A stretch of DNA of 64,000 bases from Sequoia sempervirens (lineage: Eukaryota; Streptophyta; Pinopsida; Cupressales; Cupressaceae). The notes below the pieces were generated by a model that saw only the letters and a program-made list of their open reading frames with translations, ran no database searches and had not been told where the DNA came from. Made by a program: the position numbers and the translations under genes. Below are positions 10,480-23,400 of the stretch, in pieces (the stretch's first letter is position 1; every line of letters starts with the position of its first letter). Location of the stretch: NCBI GenBank assembly GCA_007258455.2, contig VDFB02270651.1:703291360-703355359 (forward strand). The letters run 5' to 3'.

Positions 10480-11261
10480 GGTATGTGGAGGTTCGGTTTC
10501 TTTGTCCTTAAGTTTTTGTTTATGGGACCTTGTTAAAGTGGGAATGCAAGTGACTAAGGTTTGCTAAATTTTGATTGTTATTTGAGAGTGCCAAGGAAAT
10601 ACCTAGGTTGAATAGAATGACGAATTCTATTGTTGTAACTAAGGTGATAAAATTTGATACAAAGTGTATTGTTTCCAAGATGAAGAATAAAAACCTTCAT
10701 GGGGAAACTCAACTTGACAATCAAATTTGGGATGTTGATGATGATGGGAACTTTTAGATGTTTGATCAAAGTTTAGGTAAAATGTTTCACTTGGATAAGC
10801 AAATTTTAACAAAGTTTTGGACTCTAAAGGATAATTCCAAAATTGAGGAGATTTTGAAATTTTGGTTGCAATCATGAAATGGTGAGAAATTTCCTTTCCT
10901 AGACAAGATGTTTGAATCTTTGGAAGAGTCTTGGATTTTGGCAATAATAAAATGAATATAAACCAAGGTTTTTCTTGGAAGCTTTTCTGTAAAAATTGAA
11001 GAGCAATTTGTCTCTAAAGTCATAAAGCATGGAAAGACGTTGTTGATGTTCCTTCAAATTAAGAGTTATGGGTTTTGGTTTTTGAATTTTAATTTTTCAT
11101 GAAGCCATTGGGTAAAAACCATGTTTAGACTCTTGTTAAGGTTGCAAATGGTTCTGAACTGCAAAAATGGTTGAATTATGGTTTCAAAATGATGGATGGG
11201 AATGATATTCAACTCTCTTTTTTTGGGTTTTGGTGGAAGCGCTGTTATAGTGGGAAAAAGT

Positions 11262-11515
11262 GCCAAAAGGTAGAAGCACTACTGGAAAACTCAGATGCAC
11301 CATAGAATGGATTGGAAACGCTACAAAAAAGGGTCAAAGCACCACAGAATGGCTCAGGTGCACCACATAAATAGGTGAATGCACCATAGAATGTTAGGGT
11401 CAAAGCGCCACAGAAAAGATCAAATGCGCTGGAAAATGATGTGGAAGCGCTATAATAGAGAGTGAAAGCACTGGAAAATTTAGTGAAAGTGCCACAAAAA
11501 GTAGTGAAAACCCTG
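11262..11515. repeat. Degenerate 20-24-bp minisatellite in leader
   Basis: About eleven units related to AAGCGCCACAGAA followed by a variable 7-10 bp and GTCA or GTGA, with spacing drifting between 20 and 24 bp. Examples start near 11336 (AAGCACCACAGAA) and 11403 (AAGCGCCACAGAA). It is the same repeat family as the regular array at 12703-12911, separated by about 1.2 kb. Confidence 0.75.
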
Positions 11516-12292
11516 AACTGGGGAATGCAATAGTTTGTTTCTAGTTTACTTGGTTTTTCCTAATTTTTGGTAAAAGGATAGTTTGTTCTAGATGATGTAT
11601 TATGAATCACAGTTTCTATAGTTTTTCCAGTGTGTAAAGTTTTGTTTGAATTTTTTTTTGATAAAATTTTGGAAAGCACAATCAAACACAACATACATTC
11701 CCTAGGGTTGTGATAGACGATATTCTCTTGGATTCCATGTAGGTTTTACCCCAACCATAACTATCTATAGCGGATGAATTCAAAAGCTTGGCCACGCGGG
11801 CTCCCCCTTACATTGCACTCTCTTCTTAGGTCAACCAAGCTTCCAACCTCCATGAAACTCCCATGGAAGACTGACCATCTCTATTAAAGACTAGAAGAAT
11901 GTGGATGACTTCACACCGAATGGTGCTATACCAAGAGAATAGATAAAGGATTTGGCCAATTCAAAATCAAGGGTTCTAGTAAGGACTTTTTGTTCATAGG
12001 AGTTGACCCAATGTGGCGAGAGACCATTGCTACCCTTCTTGTTGGTGTCAACCATGTGATATTGGCATTTACTCCAATATCCACATTTATATACTAATTG
12101 GAAATACTCTTGGCTTTAGAGTGTTATCGATTGAGTCGTTCCCTTAGGTGAGTATTTTTTCCCCCAGGTAGGTACTCTAGGATAAGAAAAAGAAAGAGAT
12201 TATACCCATAGTTCGATCCTCTTTATTCTATATGAATAAAGAGAGAACCCTCGCTGTATACCCTACTCACACTCGCAGATTAACAAAGAACA

Positions 12293-12429
12293 GGTCTGAC
12301 TTTTTGGTCACCCAGTTAATGGGAGAGCATATGCCTACCATTCAAAACACACCACAAATAAATGAAAAAGGAAGGGGTCTGGATTTTTGGTCACCCTGTT
12401 AAGGGGAGAGCATATGCCTACCCTTCCAA
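12293..12429. repeat. 83-bp tandem duplication in leader
   Basis: GGTCTGACTTTTTGGTCACC at 12293 is repeated as a close variant at 12376. Each is followed by a shared segment ending GAGCATATGCCTACC. Two units, with a few substitutions. Confidence 0.85.
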
Positions 12430-12664
12430 ATAGACAGTAAACATGGTGTTCATTCCTTGTTAATTAATCTATGTTCCTAATTTAAGCAAGAAGGAAAGAC
12501 ATAAAATCCAGCCCCTACATCAAATTCATTAGTAGTTTCTCATAGATTATCTTTGGCAAGTGTTCTGGAGTTTTAGCATGATTTTTTAAGTGTTTTATGT
12601 AACCTACAAAATAGAAAAGCCAACATTAGTTTTCATTCTTAGGGAAAATTACAGAAATAATTAG

Positions 12665-12911
12665 AAGTGCAAGAACAAAAAGTAGAAGCACAAAAACAGG
12701 GGAAGCACAATAGAATTAAGTAAAAGTGCCATAGAATTTGGCTAAAGCACCACTAAAAAGGGTGAAAGCACCACATAATGGGATCAAAGCACCACAGAAA
12801 ATGGTCAAAGTACCAGAGAAAACCTAAAAAGTGTCAGAACAGTCGGTGAAAGTGCCAGAGAATCTTTCGTAAGTGCTAGAGAATTAAGTGGTTGCGCCAT
12901 AAAACTACACA
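12665..12911. repeat. Regular 21-bp minisatellite in leader
   Basis: AAGCACCACAGAA-like units start at 12703, 12724, 12745, 12766, 12787, 12808, 12829, 12850, 12871 and 12892, which is exactly 21 bp apart ten times with no indel despite heavy substitution. Two less regular units precede (12665 and 12686). 21 bp equals seven codons. On the sense (minus) strand one frame reads a heptad such as T-I-F-C-G-A-L in several units, but at least three units have stops in that frame. Confidence 0.85.
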
Positions 12912-12963
12912 TCCGAGCCTGTAAAACAAAACTTCCAGAAAATGTCAAAATAATAGGGGCTAG

Positions 12964-12981
12964 GCCCCATATTGGGTGCCA
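12964..12981 (-). other. Primer-binding site of element A
   Basis: On the minus strand TGGCACCCAATATGGGGC follows the LTR end after a 5-base spacer. It resembles the TGGCGCCCA...GTGGGGC primer sites of plant Tat elements. The tRNA identity is not assigned. Confidence 0.65.
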
Positions 12982-12986
12982 ATTTA

Positions 12987-14078
12987 TGTGTGTTAGAAAA
13001 TATGCATGAATTATATCAAAACAAACACACTTAGATGGGAAGTATTATAGTAAATAATCTATCTAAATTAAACACAATTTAATAACATAATTCTTTAAAA
13101 ACTTCTCATCTTCCTCTAATCTCAAATGTCCTAGTGATTCATGCTCTCAGATCTTATTCCTGCACAAATCACTGAAATTTCATCTGAGAAACGAGTAGCC
13201 TACTATGCATAATGCAAAATCTAAATCTACATCTACATGATTAAATGATTTCTAGATGGAATGATAAAATGATATGGTGAAATGGACAGCTGCATACAAG
13301 ATGATGTGAAAGTGACATAATGCAAAATTAAACTAATGATAATGAAATGGAAATTATTCTACATGCTGCTAAGAAACATCTAAAGGAGCCATGATTCTAA
13401 TCTATTTGCTAAACTAAAATGTTGAATTATAAAATGCAACACTAAGCTCTCAAAATGTTAAATGAATTCCTGCAGAGTAAACTTATGCAAATTCTCCTTG
13501 TTGAAAAGCTATAAATGGGTCTTAATTTATATATTTTTCCAAGGCATTGGGTGAGTTGGCATCCATGAACAATTGAGATTTGATTTGGATAAATCAGCGA
13601 TGAAAAATGAGGAGGATGGAGAAAACAAGTCAATGGTTCCCTTTAGTAAAACCAATTTTCCAAGTGTAGGAAGGAATCAATTGGAGGATGAAGCCATGTG
13701 TCTTGAAGGTTGTTGAATTTGTTGAGAGTAAATATCCAATTTAGAAAATAAAGATAATTATTTTCATGTGACACATGGTGAGTTGGAGGGTGAGGTGGAA
13801 GGTAATTAGAAAAGTATGTAGAAATGTAATGGAATTCAAATTTAAAATATTGAATTAAGTGAGAGGGAAATTAATTAAAATAAAACAAATTATTTAGACT
13901 TGCTCATTTTAATTAAATTGTGAAAGAGGTGAATTGGAATAGAAGAATTAAGAGGAAAGGAACTATGTAAATAAATTTGATTTATTTATATAGTAGAGGA
14001 ATACAAATTTATTAACTAAATAATCAATATTTAATTAATATTCTCCAGACCAATTTTTGAGTGTATACACAACCAACA
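12987..14078 (-). repeat. 5' LTR of element A
   Basis: 1092 bp. On the minus strand it begins TGTTGGTTGTGTATACAC (ending at 14078) and ends ACACACA at 12987, giving TG...CA termini next to the primer site. The upper boundary is where the sequence becomes homologous to element B (compare 23703 onward). No second copy is in the window, so the boundaries rest on the termini, primer site and junction. Confidence 0.7.
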
Positions 14079-15978
14079 TAATTTGTGAAAATGAGAATGC
14101 GACACAAGTAATTTTGGCTTGCTCTCCACCCTACCATAATGGCATCATAAAGCCTCTTGGGCCCTAGCCATACCCCTGAGCAAGAAACAAAAGACTACCA
14201 ATGATCTTGGTAGGAAGACTAAAATAATAGTTTATCTACAATTTTTTATTTACCTTTCACCAAGAAAACTCTAAATTCACATACAAAAAAATTTGGGCTA
14301 TTTCCCACTTGTTTTGAAAGCCATAAGAAAATAACGCAACAAATTTTTTTTCACTCAAACAAATTTGATAGAAGTGAAAAAAATAACTTATATCCACAAT
14401 TTTTCCCTTTGAACACCTCTTTCACTTGAGAGAGCTCTTTGCTTCTCTTCCAACTTTTCTTCTTCTCTTTCCAAAAAATCCAAATTCAAAGAAAATTTCT
14501 TCAAAAGGAGAAGTGGGTAACAAAAATTTCCTCTTTTCCATCCAAGTATATAGAAATTCAACTTGAATTCACTTGAATGAAAGAGAGACACTTGTCACTT
14601 TTTTATTCGATCTTTCAACACATATCCCACAAGTTCTCACACATGTGTGAGACTTTTGAGGAGATGGGGAATGTACAATGACACTCTACCCAACATCCCT
14701 TACAAGGTGACTTTACACGTGAAATCCTTGATGTTCTTCCCAAGTTCATTAATGAACTTTGGGGAGTGTGGTGGGAGAGTGACAAGTCACTTCTCCCAAC
14801 TCTCAAGAACTCAAATTCGTCACACTCTTTCAAGTGGACTTTTGAAGGGTCATATCATGCCCCAAGGACAAGGTCACATGTCCAAAGGGTCCCCCTTCCA
14901 TAGGTATAGGCCCTAGGGGTCTATTTTTGCACTAATATCAATAAAATTGACTAAACAACACCCTAAAAGACCACTTTAGAAACCAATCCGAAATTCAAGA
15001 CCTAGCTAAGGATTTCAAAACCCTAATTGTACTTACACCTTTAATCACTTAACTCAATAAATCTCCACAAAAAATGTTTACATTAAATTACCAATCATTA
15101 AAACATTAAACACAATTAAAACTTACACAATACCCTAACTACCTCCTAGGTCATAGGGTCAAAATTTAAAACTTCAAAAGATAATTATTTAACTTGGGTC
15201 TAGATATTTCTCTCTATTTTACCCTTGACGTTACTCTCAGATGTATTTTTCCAAGTACATTTTAGGTTAGAAGTATAATACATACCTGTTCAAAATATCA
15301 ATAAGATCAAATTCAATAGTTAGTAAATCATAATACACATATATATTCATTTCCTTTCCCTATGAAAGATGGAAACTTTGAGCATGCACAAAATAATAAT
15401 GAAAACCTAACCGAGTAACTAAATAATTTATTTATACTACTAAATTTACTCTTGGACACTCCTTCCTCTAATAAAATTCATCATGCAACTTGATATCTAA
15501 TTTAAATAATTTTTCCTCAAATTATCCTACCTTAGGTATATCCCTAATTGATTTGAGTCATCCTTTAATTTTACCTCAATGGTGCTTGGCTAGTGATCCT
15601 TCTAGAAACTTCTTCTTGATCTTTCCAAAGTCCTGCTTTGTTCTTAACTATTAGCATTTTTTAAGTAACATGAAACTTATTAGTGAGATTCAAACCACTG
15701 TTAGGTACACAAAATTATTTAGCTCATATCGATCTAAGTGTATTCTTCATATGATACTTATTCAAGCATCTAAATATTATCTGCTCACATTCATTCTTAA
15801 AAATTTTCCCATTTTCATTTACTAAAGAGAATCTATCACAATAATCATTTAAACTAGTTCATAAGAAAATCAAAATATTAAACATGGAATCGGGTTAAGT
15901 TATCAATTTATTCACAAAACAAGAATAATTTAACTTATCAAGGTGTCACACAATTCATAGATGGGGTTGGGCCTCACA
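14079..15978 (-). repeat. 3' LTR of element B, right-hand part
   Basis: This 1.9-kb stretch matches 23703-25597 with only a few percent divergence by eye, including shared phrases such as GCTCTCCACCCTACCATAAT and the terminus GGTTGGGCCTCACA. The left 3.2 kb of the LTR is absent because element A inserted here. It is presumably on the far side of A, left of the window. Small ORFs shared by both copies are not conserved as protein. Confidence 0.8.
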
Positions 15979-15993
15979 TCTCCCTCCCCTTAG
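15979..15993 (-). other. Polypurine tract of element B
   Basis: On the minus strand CTAAGGGGAGGGAGA lies directly before the LTR start TGTGAGGCCC. It is a typical plus-strand primer and fixes the orientation of B. Confidence 0.75.
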
Positions 15994-18900
15994 ATTGGAT
16001 TTCCACCTGGAAGTCATAAGGTTTGGAATCTTAATTCCCAATATGGAAACACACATAACAAGTTAAATATACTAATTATCTTACCATATTAAAGAAAGGT
16101 ACAAAACATTAATTCATCAATACATGTGTAGGGACACCACTTCCATATTCCAATCACCTAAATACTTAGAACACAATTTTTTCATCATAAATTTTTTATC
16201 TGATATACTCACAATATAACAAATACTAGTAGTCATCCATGTAATTAACATTCTTGATAAAAAAAATACACCAACATATATCCAAACGTATTATCATCCT
16301 TGGATACCCTTCAAGGTTCCCTTTTGCATTATAAACATAACTCATAAACTATTTTTGTTCCAATATCAATTCATCTCTCAAGGAATATTAACTTTGCATC
16401 ATTTGTTGCTATCTTTCTCACATAGTTCATAGGTATGACACATCACATTTACTTGCAATTTTCACATGTACACACAACAATAGCAAGGATGCTCTTCCCA
16501 ATTGAGTGCACCTATCCTCATACAAAGGATGCTCTTCCCAAATTGGGTGTGCCTATCCTCATACAACCACACAATTTACAACACAAGGCTCACACAATGG
16601 GGTTTACAAGGATGGAGATTCTTAGATAGCATATCCTCTAGGAAAGATGGTCTCGAGGCCCTTATCTAAGGACCCCTCCATACATTTCCTAGTACCTTCC
16701 CCTTGTTTGTTTAAGGGTGTTAACCTCGAAAATGAAGGTACAATAAGAACAATCATAAAACTAGGGAAAGAATGGATTAATAACCATCCCATACCGGTCC
16801 CATTTGCAACCCCTTTTACAATAATTCCCCAATGGATCTACTCCCCTATACGACCTACCAGGGAACCCCATAGGATATGGTAGTTTTACATGCATCACAT
16901 TACACCACATTTGTCAGCAATTCACAATCAACATGAAAGCCTCAAACCAAGAAATATAAGATCATAAATTGGAAAGTTGTAATAAAATTCCCATAAAAAA
17001 GGAAAAAAAAAAAATTCAAGAGATAAATTAAAATAAAGATCAAGCATAGCTACATTGCAACATTTCAAGTTTTAATTTTCAAAAAAATATGAAATTAAAC
17101 AAGTCCTTGAGGCAATTGGACTATGAAATTTTTTCAAATGGATAAATAGCTTTAAGAAAGAAAATATAAAATTTCATACTGCTGAGATGTAATAAAATAA
17201 AACATCAATAATAAATTACCAATAATTCAATATTTCGGCAATAAAATTTACACATTATGAGCACTATGTGACTTTGATAAAGCCGCCTAAGGGGAGGAGG
17301 GGAATGGTGGTTCTCTAACCACAAGAGTATAATAACATGCATGCAATAACTAGTCATCCCTGACCACATAATTATGAATAACAGGTGGTCCCTAACCACA
17401 TAAATATGATAGTGTGCAATATCTTGGTGGACTTATCCACAAAGTATCAATGTCCTACATTATTGAAGTACCCAAAATCTATAATCATAAAACAGGGTCA
17501 ACATCCCCATCAATATAGTCCATAAATTTCATCCTTTACCCATGGGTTATAAACATCAAGGAAGAGGCTTGCACTATGAACCAACAAGTGTGGCTCTCAT
17601 ATGTGTGGGAGTAGGCCATGATCAACATCCATGGGAGGATTACAATGTCTCATCATAGATCCATTATTAGGATTAGGGACAACACCCTGAGCTCGTAATT
17701 TCCTAATGGGTGAACATGTGCCTCTCATCCCCTATTTACACTAGTTGGCATCTCACTCCTGTAAGTGGGGAACCATACATTAGGGGTACACATTTAACAT
17801 ACAATGAGACTAACGCAAATGAATACATCACATTTCATTTAATAGACACATTTACACACTTAACACATTTACATAAACTCACAACTAGCTAGCTTACATA
17901 AAGGCCATCACAAAGGGTACACATAAGGGATCGTACTAGACGTCCACCACCCTTATTCCAAGTTGGATACCTTGTATCTCATACTTGGGGCACAAAGTGC
18001 ATTTACTAGTTTTCACTTCACGCATCGTAGCATAATACATTTTATAAAATTCACCATATTATATAGCAAAATCAATTCACTTACATACGCTCTAGTTTCT
18101 TTAAACAATATTCACTTTGCTTCTCAATTTTGTAAATATCAACTCACTTTTCATATGTAAAAGAAATCACTAGTTGTTGCACAAATGTAGCTTATGTATA
18201 TTACTCCATCTTCCTAAAATTTAACAATACATGGTGCACCACACTTCCCATCTTACTAAGTTAGTGTTTGGAATCTCATATAGGATCAAGATTGGTTCTC
18301 TATGTCTATCCATACTAGTCTTCCTCTTCATGCAACAATGTTTGTTATGTTCACTAACATATCAATATGGATAATTCCACTATAATTTTCACATCATGCT
18401 AGATAAGGTTTCTTACTTAATAAGGAAGATAGTCAACTATTTTTGTTTGAATAATTGCAATATGAGAAAGGAAAGCACACTCAATGCATAACGCACATGA
18501 TAAATCATGGAATAGTAATTTTAACAACTCATTAATATCCTTTTACAAATCTTGCATTTTGCTATCTATGGTTGAACCATTTATTTGCATGTCACAATCA
18601 TCATTTCCATCAAACTTCATAATGATTCACAATGAGTAAAAGTCATGAAAGTTCTATCTACCTTTAAGTTTTCTTCTTTATGTTCAGGTGTATAAGTTTT
18701 TCTCTCTAAGAGTAAGTATAGTCAATGGTATAGGATGCACAACATTAGTTGAGAGTCTTACTTTTCAATTTTAATGTCTCTTTTTGATATTATTTAGTTC
18801 ATCAAACACTTAATCCACTATGCATCACACGTCATTCATTACTGAATTGATAAATTCATACAATTGATTATTCAATTCTTATTCAATATGTTAACAACCT

Positions 18901-20457
18901 TCAAGGTCAACACATAATTGAATATGTTTATTACTTCCTATAAGACGTATTCTTACTTATTTTGGCACCAACAAGCCTTTAGTTCTTATCTCATTTATAA
19001 GGGAGGTAGTAATATCATGTGTTCTAGATGATGTTATAACTTCAAATTCACATTTTGATATGGTCTTTTCACAAAGCTTTTATGTTTAATTACTAGAAGG
19101 AAATTATTTATACAATATCTAAACCAATTTTCACCAATCTTAACTTTGTTTTATCTTTCAACACATTCTCACCTATGACTTGAATCATGTTCTATCATTT
19201 TCTATTTTAGTCTGTTGATAAAACAACTCTAAGATTTATTAGTTGTTATATTTCTATTTAAATTCACTAGGTCTTCTTTGACTTGCAAAAGTATTAGAAT
19301 AACTCAAGGTTTCACCAATTAATTCAAGGTAATATATGGTTTTGACCACTTTTCAAAATTGGATTTACTATGTATTTCCAAGCTTTTATCCTTAGTTGAT
19401 GCCATCATACACGAAATTTTCTCTTACCAACCATAAAGTGAATTGTTTGCTACTTCACAAGATTAACCCTTATGCACTTTTATGTAAATCAAGATCTTTG
19501 GGTAATAGAAGAGGGCCTAGAAATTCCATTCAAGGTGTACAAGATTCTTAGTTCATGTGTGTATTAATACCAATTTGTAAATGAGTCCTTAATTTTGTTT
19601 GTCAAACAACCTACACCCTAAACATTTAGTTTTAATCTTTGTCAAGGGTTTAAATCTAACTATATGATTGCTCAAATTCCTTATAATACATAGTTTGAGA
19701 GTTTTCTATTATTCCATTCTTGTTGTCAATTTGATTTAGTCAATTTAAGGGTTTAGAGATCTAATCTTATTCCACCAAAAACTTTGACACATTAATCCCC
19801 TTTCGAGGTTCATATAATTCTTTCCTTTATCTAGTGATAAGTTTTCTAAAAGTATAGTTTTTATCCTTTATTTATACTAAGGTTTCTATAAGAAAATGTG
19901 TTGCTCCCAAAACAACCATATTTTAAAGAAGTTGCATTATTATTATTGCAATTAAAAATTATAGTCTTAATAAGACAAGAAAATAATGTTTCTTTAATAG
20001 CACACAACATGAGGTCTTATAACACTATTTATCTTCTTCATAGAGAGACTATGCTTCAAATAGTCGACTATATCTTTTTAAGGTTTAAGAAAATTTAATG
20101 TCAAATACTAGATTAATGTCATAACCCTTGTTAGCTAGACTAAGTCATCCACCTTCTTTACTTAAATCAAGGGAACCTGTTTTGTCCGATTTATTATTAA
20201 AAATCAAATTCTTTCAATTAAACGTTTATTTGAACAATCGATTTTGTTCAATCTTAGACCATTGGGTACATCAAAACTCTAACTAGATTGGGTAATAACC
20301 ACTATATTTCTCTTTTTCAATATTGAGGTAATTTCTCTAGAATTTTCCTATCAACATGATAGTCCAACCCACACAAGGAGGTTTGCACAATTATCCATGC
20401 ACATACAATTCCTAATGCCCAATTTATTCCCAGAGTTCCCTAGAGTTGCAACCTAGG
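15994..20457 (-). other. Internal region of element B, non-coding
   Basis: About 4.5 kb between PPT and primer site without gag or pol motifs and without any ORF over about 80 codons. This fits a LARD-like, non-autonomous element. Apart from a 40-bp tandem duplication (16485-16565) I see nothing else in it; the short ORFs have no recognisable features. Confidence 0.65.
16485..16565. repeat. 40-bp tandem duplication
   Basis: AAGGATGCTCTTCCCA at 16485 recurs at 16525, each followed by a near-identical ...CCTATCCTCATACAA. Two units, with 1-bp indels. Confidence 0.85.
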
Positions 20458-20469
20458 GATCTGATACCA
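20458..20469 (-). other. Primer-binding site of element B (initiator Met tRNA)
   Basis: Plus strand GATCTGATACCA is the reverse complement of TGGTATCAGATC, one base off the standard initiator-Met site TGGTATCAGAGC. It is separated by two bases from the LTR end TGTCATGCCC (plus-strand reading) at 20472. Confidence 0.8.
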
Positions 20470-20471
20470 AA

Positions 20472-23400
20472 TGTCATGCCCATAATTTAAATTAGAAAAA
20501 ATTAACATTTTTATTTTAATACAAGAATTAAGGTATGCATCTCTCTAAGTATTTGAGATGAAGGAATATATCTATAGTACATGTTGCACACCTTCGTATG
20601 GTCACCTCTTAACTTGAGTTTAGGAGATAACATAAAGTTGTCATTTCTAGATTTTAATATGGATATAAAATTAGTCCCGCATACTGTTTTTGTAATTTAC
20701 TTCTATTGAGTCCTATAGTTATTCGAATATTGAGTCCTATAGTTATTCGAATTTAAGAATTTATAATACCCCACCAAAAACTAACACTTAACTTGAATTC
20801 TTTCCCTTGAAAACTCCCTAAGGATTCTTATCTACCTCACTTATCAATTTGACTCTTTGAAGAGTTGATCCTAATGAAGTTGGTTTGTGACTTAAAATGA
20901 CTACAACTAAAATAACTGATCACAACAACATAATTATCTTTTACTTTGAGCTCTCATCTATAATTAATATGAGATAAATTTTCTTATTGGAAAACGATGC
21001 TCTAACATTATTGAATTAAAATATTTTAACCTTAAATAGGAGGTTAAAATTTAAATCTCCACATAAAATTACCATGCTAAAATTTTAAGCTTCAAATGAT
21101 AAAAAAAATACTTGAATTTGTACTTTTATAATTTTTAAGATTTTATCTCAAATTTAAAGCTCTCCAACAATATTACATGGTTTTGTATCTATCACAATAA
21201 AATATATCTATACACACTATAATTAAAATTTCCATAGTATGAATTAACTCATCCATAGGAAGATTTTAAATTCTAATTTATATAAATTTAAATTATCAAA
21301 TATACCTCATATTTAAGTACATGATGATAGCCATAATGATTATATCATTACATCTACTTATTTGTTATATACATATGATAAATAGCTTAAAATATTATTC
21401 AATAAAATAATTACTCACTCTTATTTATAAAATAAATGTAAATTTTCTAATATTTACTCACGATTAAATTATTACTCACTTTAAACATAATTCCTTTATG
21501 GTTTTACTAATATGACAAACTTTAACTCACATTAAAGTCTATTAACCAAAAATACCAAAGTTTTATGCTTGCAACAAAAGTGAAATAAAATAGGATAAAA
21601 GGTTAGAATGAAACCCTAGCTGAGCACTATATGACGCGTGCCCTAGTTTCTCCTTTTATTTTATTTTCTTGTTTCTATTTGTTTCTCTATGCAGGTCTGA
21701 GAGGATAGGGGGTGGTAGAACATTTTCCTGGAGCTTGAAGGATGGTAGTATGCAGCCATCCATGCCACATGATCTCTAGATCAAATAGATGAAGACATTG
21801 CAAAGGTTTCTTGTTTAAGTTTAGAATGACATATTCACATTTTCATTGACTCTTTACTATGGTGTGCATAATCTCCTCAAATATTTTGAACAATTCTTAT
21901 TTTAAAGAGCTATAAGAAATGTATAAAATTTAACTCGTAAAATTTTTGCATGCACAGTCACTACCACAAACTCTTTAAATTTTCCCTCATTTTTTTGTTG
22001 TGTGTAGAGACACAACACCTTTACGAGGGATGATTAAATTCAGTTTCCATTATATATTTTGCTAAATCCGTCACAGGTGCAGATCCATACATGAGATCTT
22101 ATTCTAATTGTGTTGCGGGAAGAAAATTATTCACATATGTATATGTATCCTCATTTTACAGAGGGTTGTTCTTCATATTGCAGGGATCTCTGTATTTATT
22201 TTGCTATATTATTCTTAGTTACACAACATATGTATTTTTAGATGTTATTATAGGAGGATCTAGAGAGAAAAGGGCTTGGTAAAGGGCTTTCCCCATAAGG
22301 TTTGGAGGACAAAAGATTATTTATTTATTTTTTAACATTAGCTTGGGATTGTATTATATTGTTTATTATTTTATTTGAAAAAAAAAACAATGAAGAAGCC
22401 CCCTCTTTTTATTTTCTTTACCTTTCTTTTTATTTTATTTTTAATTAAATCCTTTTTGTTTGAATATATATACATACATTTTCATATATTATACTATGTA
22501 TAATAAACTAGAATTTGTGCTTCATACTTTTGATGAATATATATGGATATATATTATATTTTTTTATATTTATATAAAGGAAATATTTGTGAAATATATA
22601 TATATATATATAATATTTATCCAAAATGATTTATCTAATAATATCTTTTTAAAATCTTATTCTTAGATTTAAGGAATAATTTTTGAAATGCTTTTAAGAA
22701 AGACTTAGTTATGATTATATAATATGATTTTTATTTTTATTTTATTTTTTATCAAGATTATTAGCTGGTTAGTATATATTTAGAAATTCATATTATTTTT
22801 CCCCAAATATATAGAGTTGTTTAAAATTTAGAAAGTAATATTTTACAATTTTAGAAAATAAATCTTTTTACAACCTCAACAATTTTTATTTTTTTTTCGT
22901 TTATCTAAAATAAATAAATTATACCAATATATTAGTTGTCTTTAAAGCAAGAACTTGAAAATAGTTCTATTCTAAAACAATATTTTATTCATCAACTAAA
23001 ATGTCATATTTTTTACTCTTAAAAAAAGAAATATAATTATATATGTACTAAACTTGCTTCAAATGTGTTATATTATAACTCTCAAATATTTATAGTTTAA
23101 AAATTATTGAAAAAGTTACAAATATTATAATCTTTATTCATGCTCAATAACTTATACAACTAAATGGTTCTTAATAATTTATAAATTAATGGAGAGGACA
23201 AAATCTCACATGAAAATTTATATTGTTAATAATAGTTGAAGGGTATCATTGACCATATTCAATACAAACATTACTTTCACAATAGTACAACAGTTTTTCT
23301 TATACAATTAAACAAAAATTGTTCCTTCATTGAATACAAAAGGAGACACAATATTCATTTAAATTTAATTTCCCTAACAAAATTAATATCATTGTCTAAT

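Larger units (their letters stand above)
10480..12963 (-). other. Long 5' leader of element A
   Basis: About 2.5 kb between the primer site and gag, with no ORF above about 100 codons and no recognisable domain. It holds two repeat clusters of AAGCGCCACAGAA-like units (11262-11515 and 12665-12911) and an 83-bp tandem duplication (12293-12429), described separately. Long leaders are normal for Tat elements. The rest, including 11520-12290, shows nothing further that I can support. Confidence 0.65.
1..14078 (-). mobile_element. Element A: Tat-lineage Ty3/gypsy retrotransposon, 3' LTR not seen
   Basis: A minus-strand retrotransposon reads from high to low coordinates: 5' LTR (12987-14078), primer site, long leader, gag, protease, RT, RNase H, second RNase H, integrase, then at least 2.7 kb after pol. 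The additional archaeal-type RNase H between RNase H and integrase is the known hallmark of the Tat group (Tat, Ogre, Grande and relatives), as is the long region after pol. Every coding domain carries stops or frameshifts, so the copy is dead. No match to the 5' LTR appears at low coordinates, so the 3' LTR probably lies left of base 1. Element A is inserted in an LTR of element B: B sequence resumes right after 14078, and TAATT (14079-14083) is the candidate target duplication. Confidence 0.85.

Noticed and set aside
14647..14916. 89-codon ORF repeated at 24297-24524
   Set aside because: The two versions share sequence only because both lie in element B LTRs. The frame is not preserved between copies.
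21600..22300. Captured gene exons (CAGGT and GCAGG boundaries, GAAACCCTAG)
   Set aside because: No frame longer than 63 codons and no protein resemblance; treated as part of element B's LTR.
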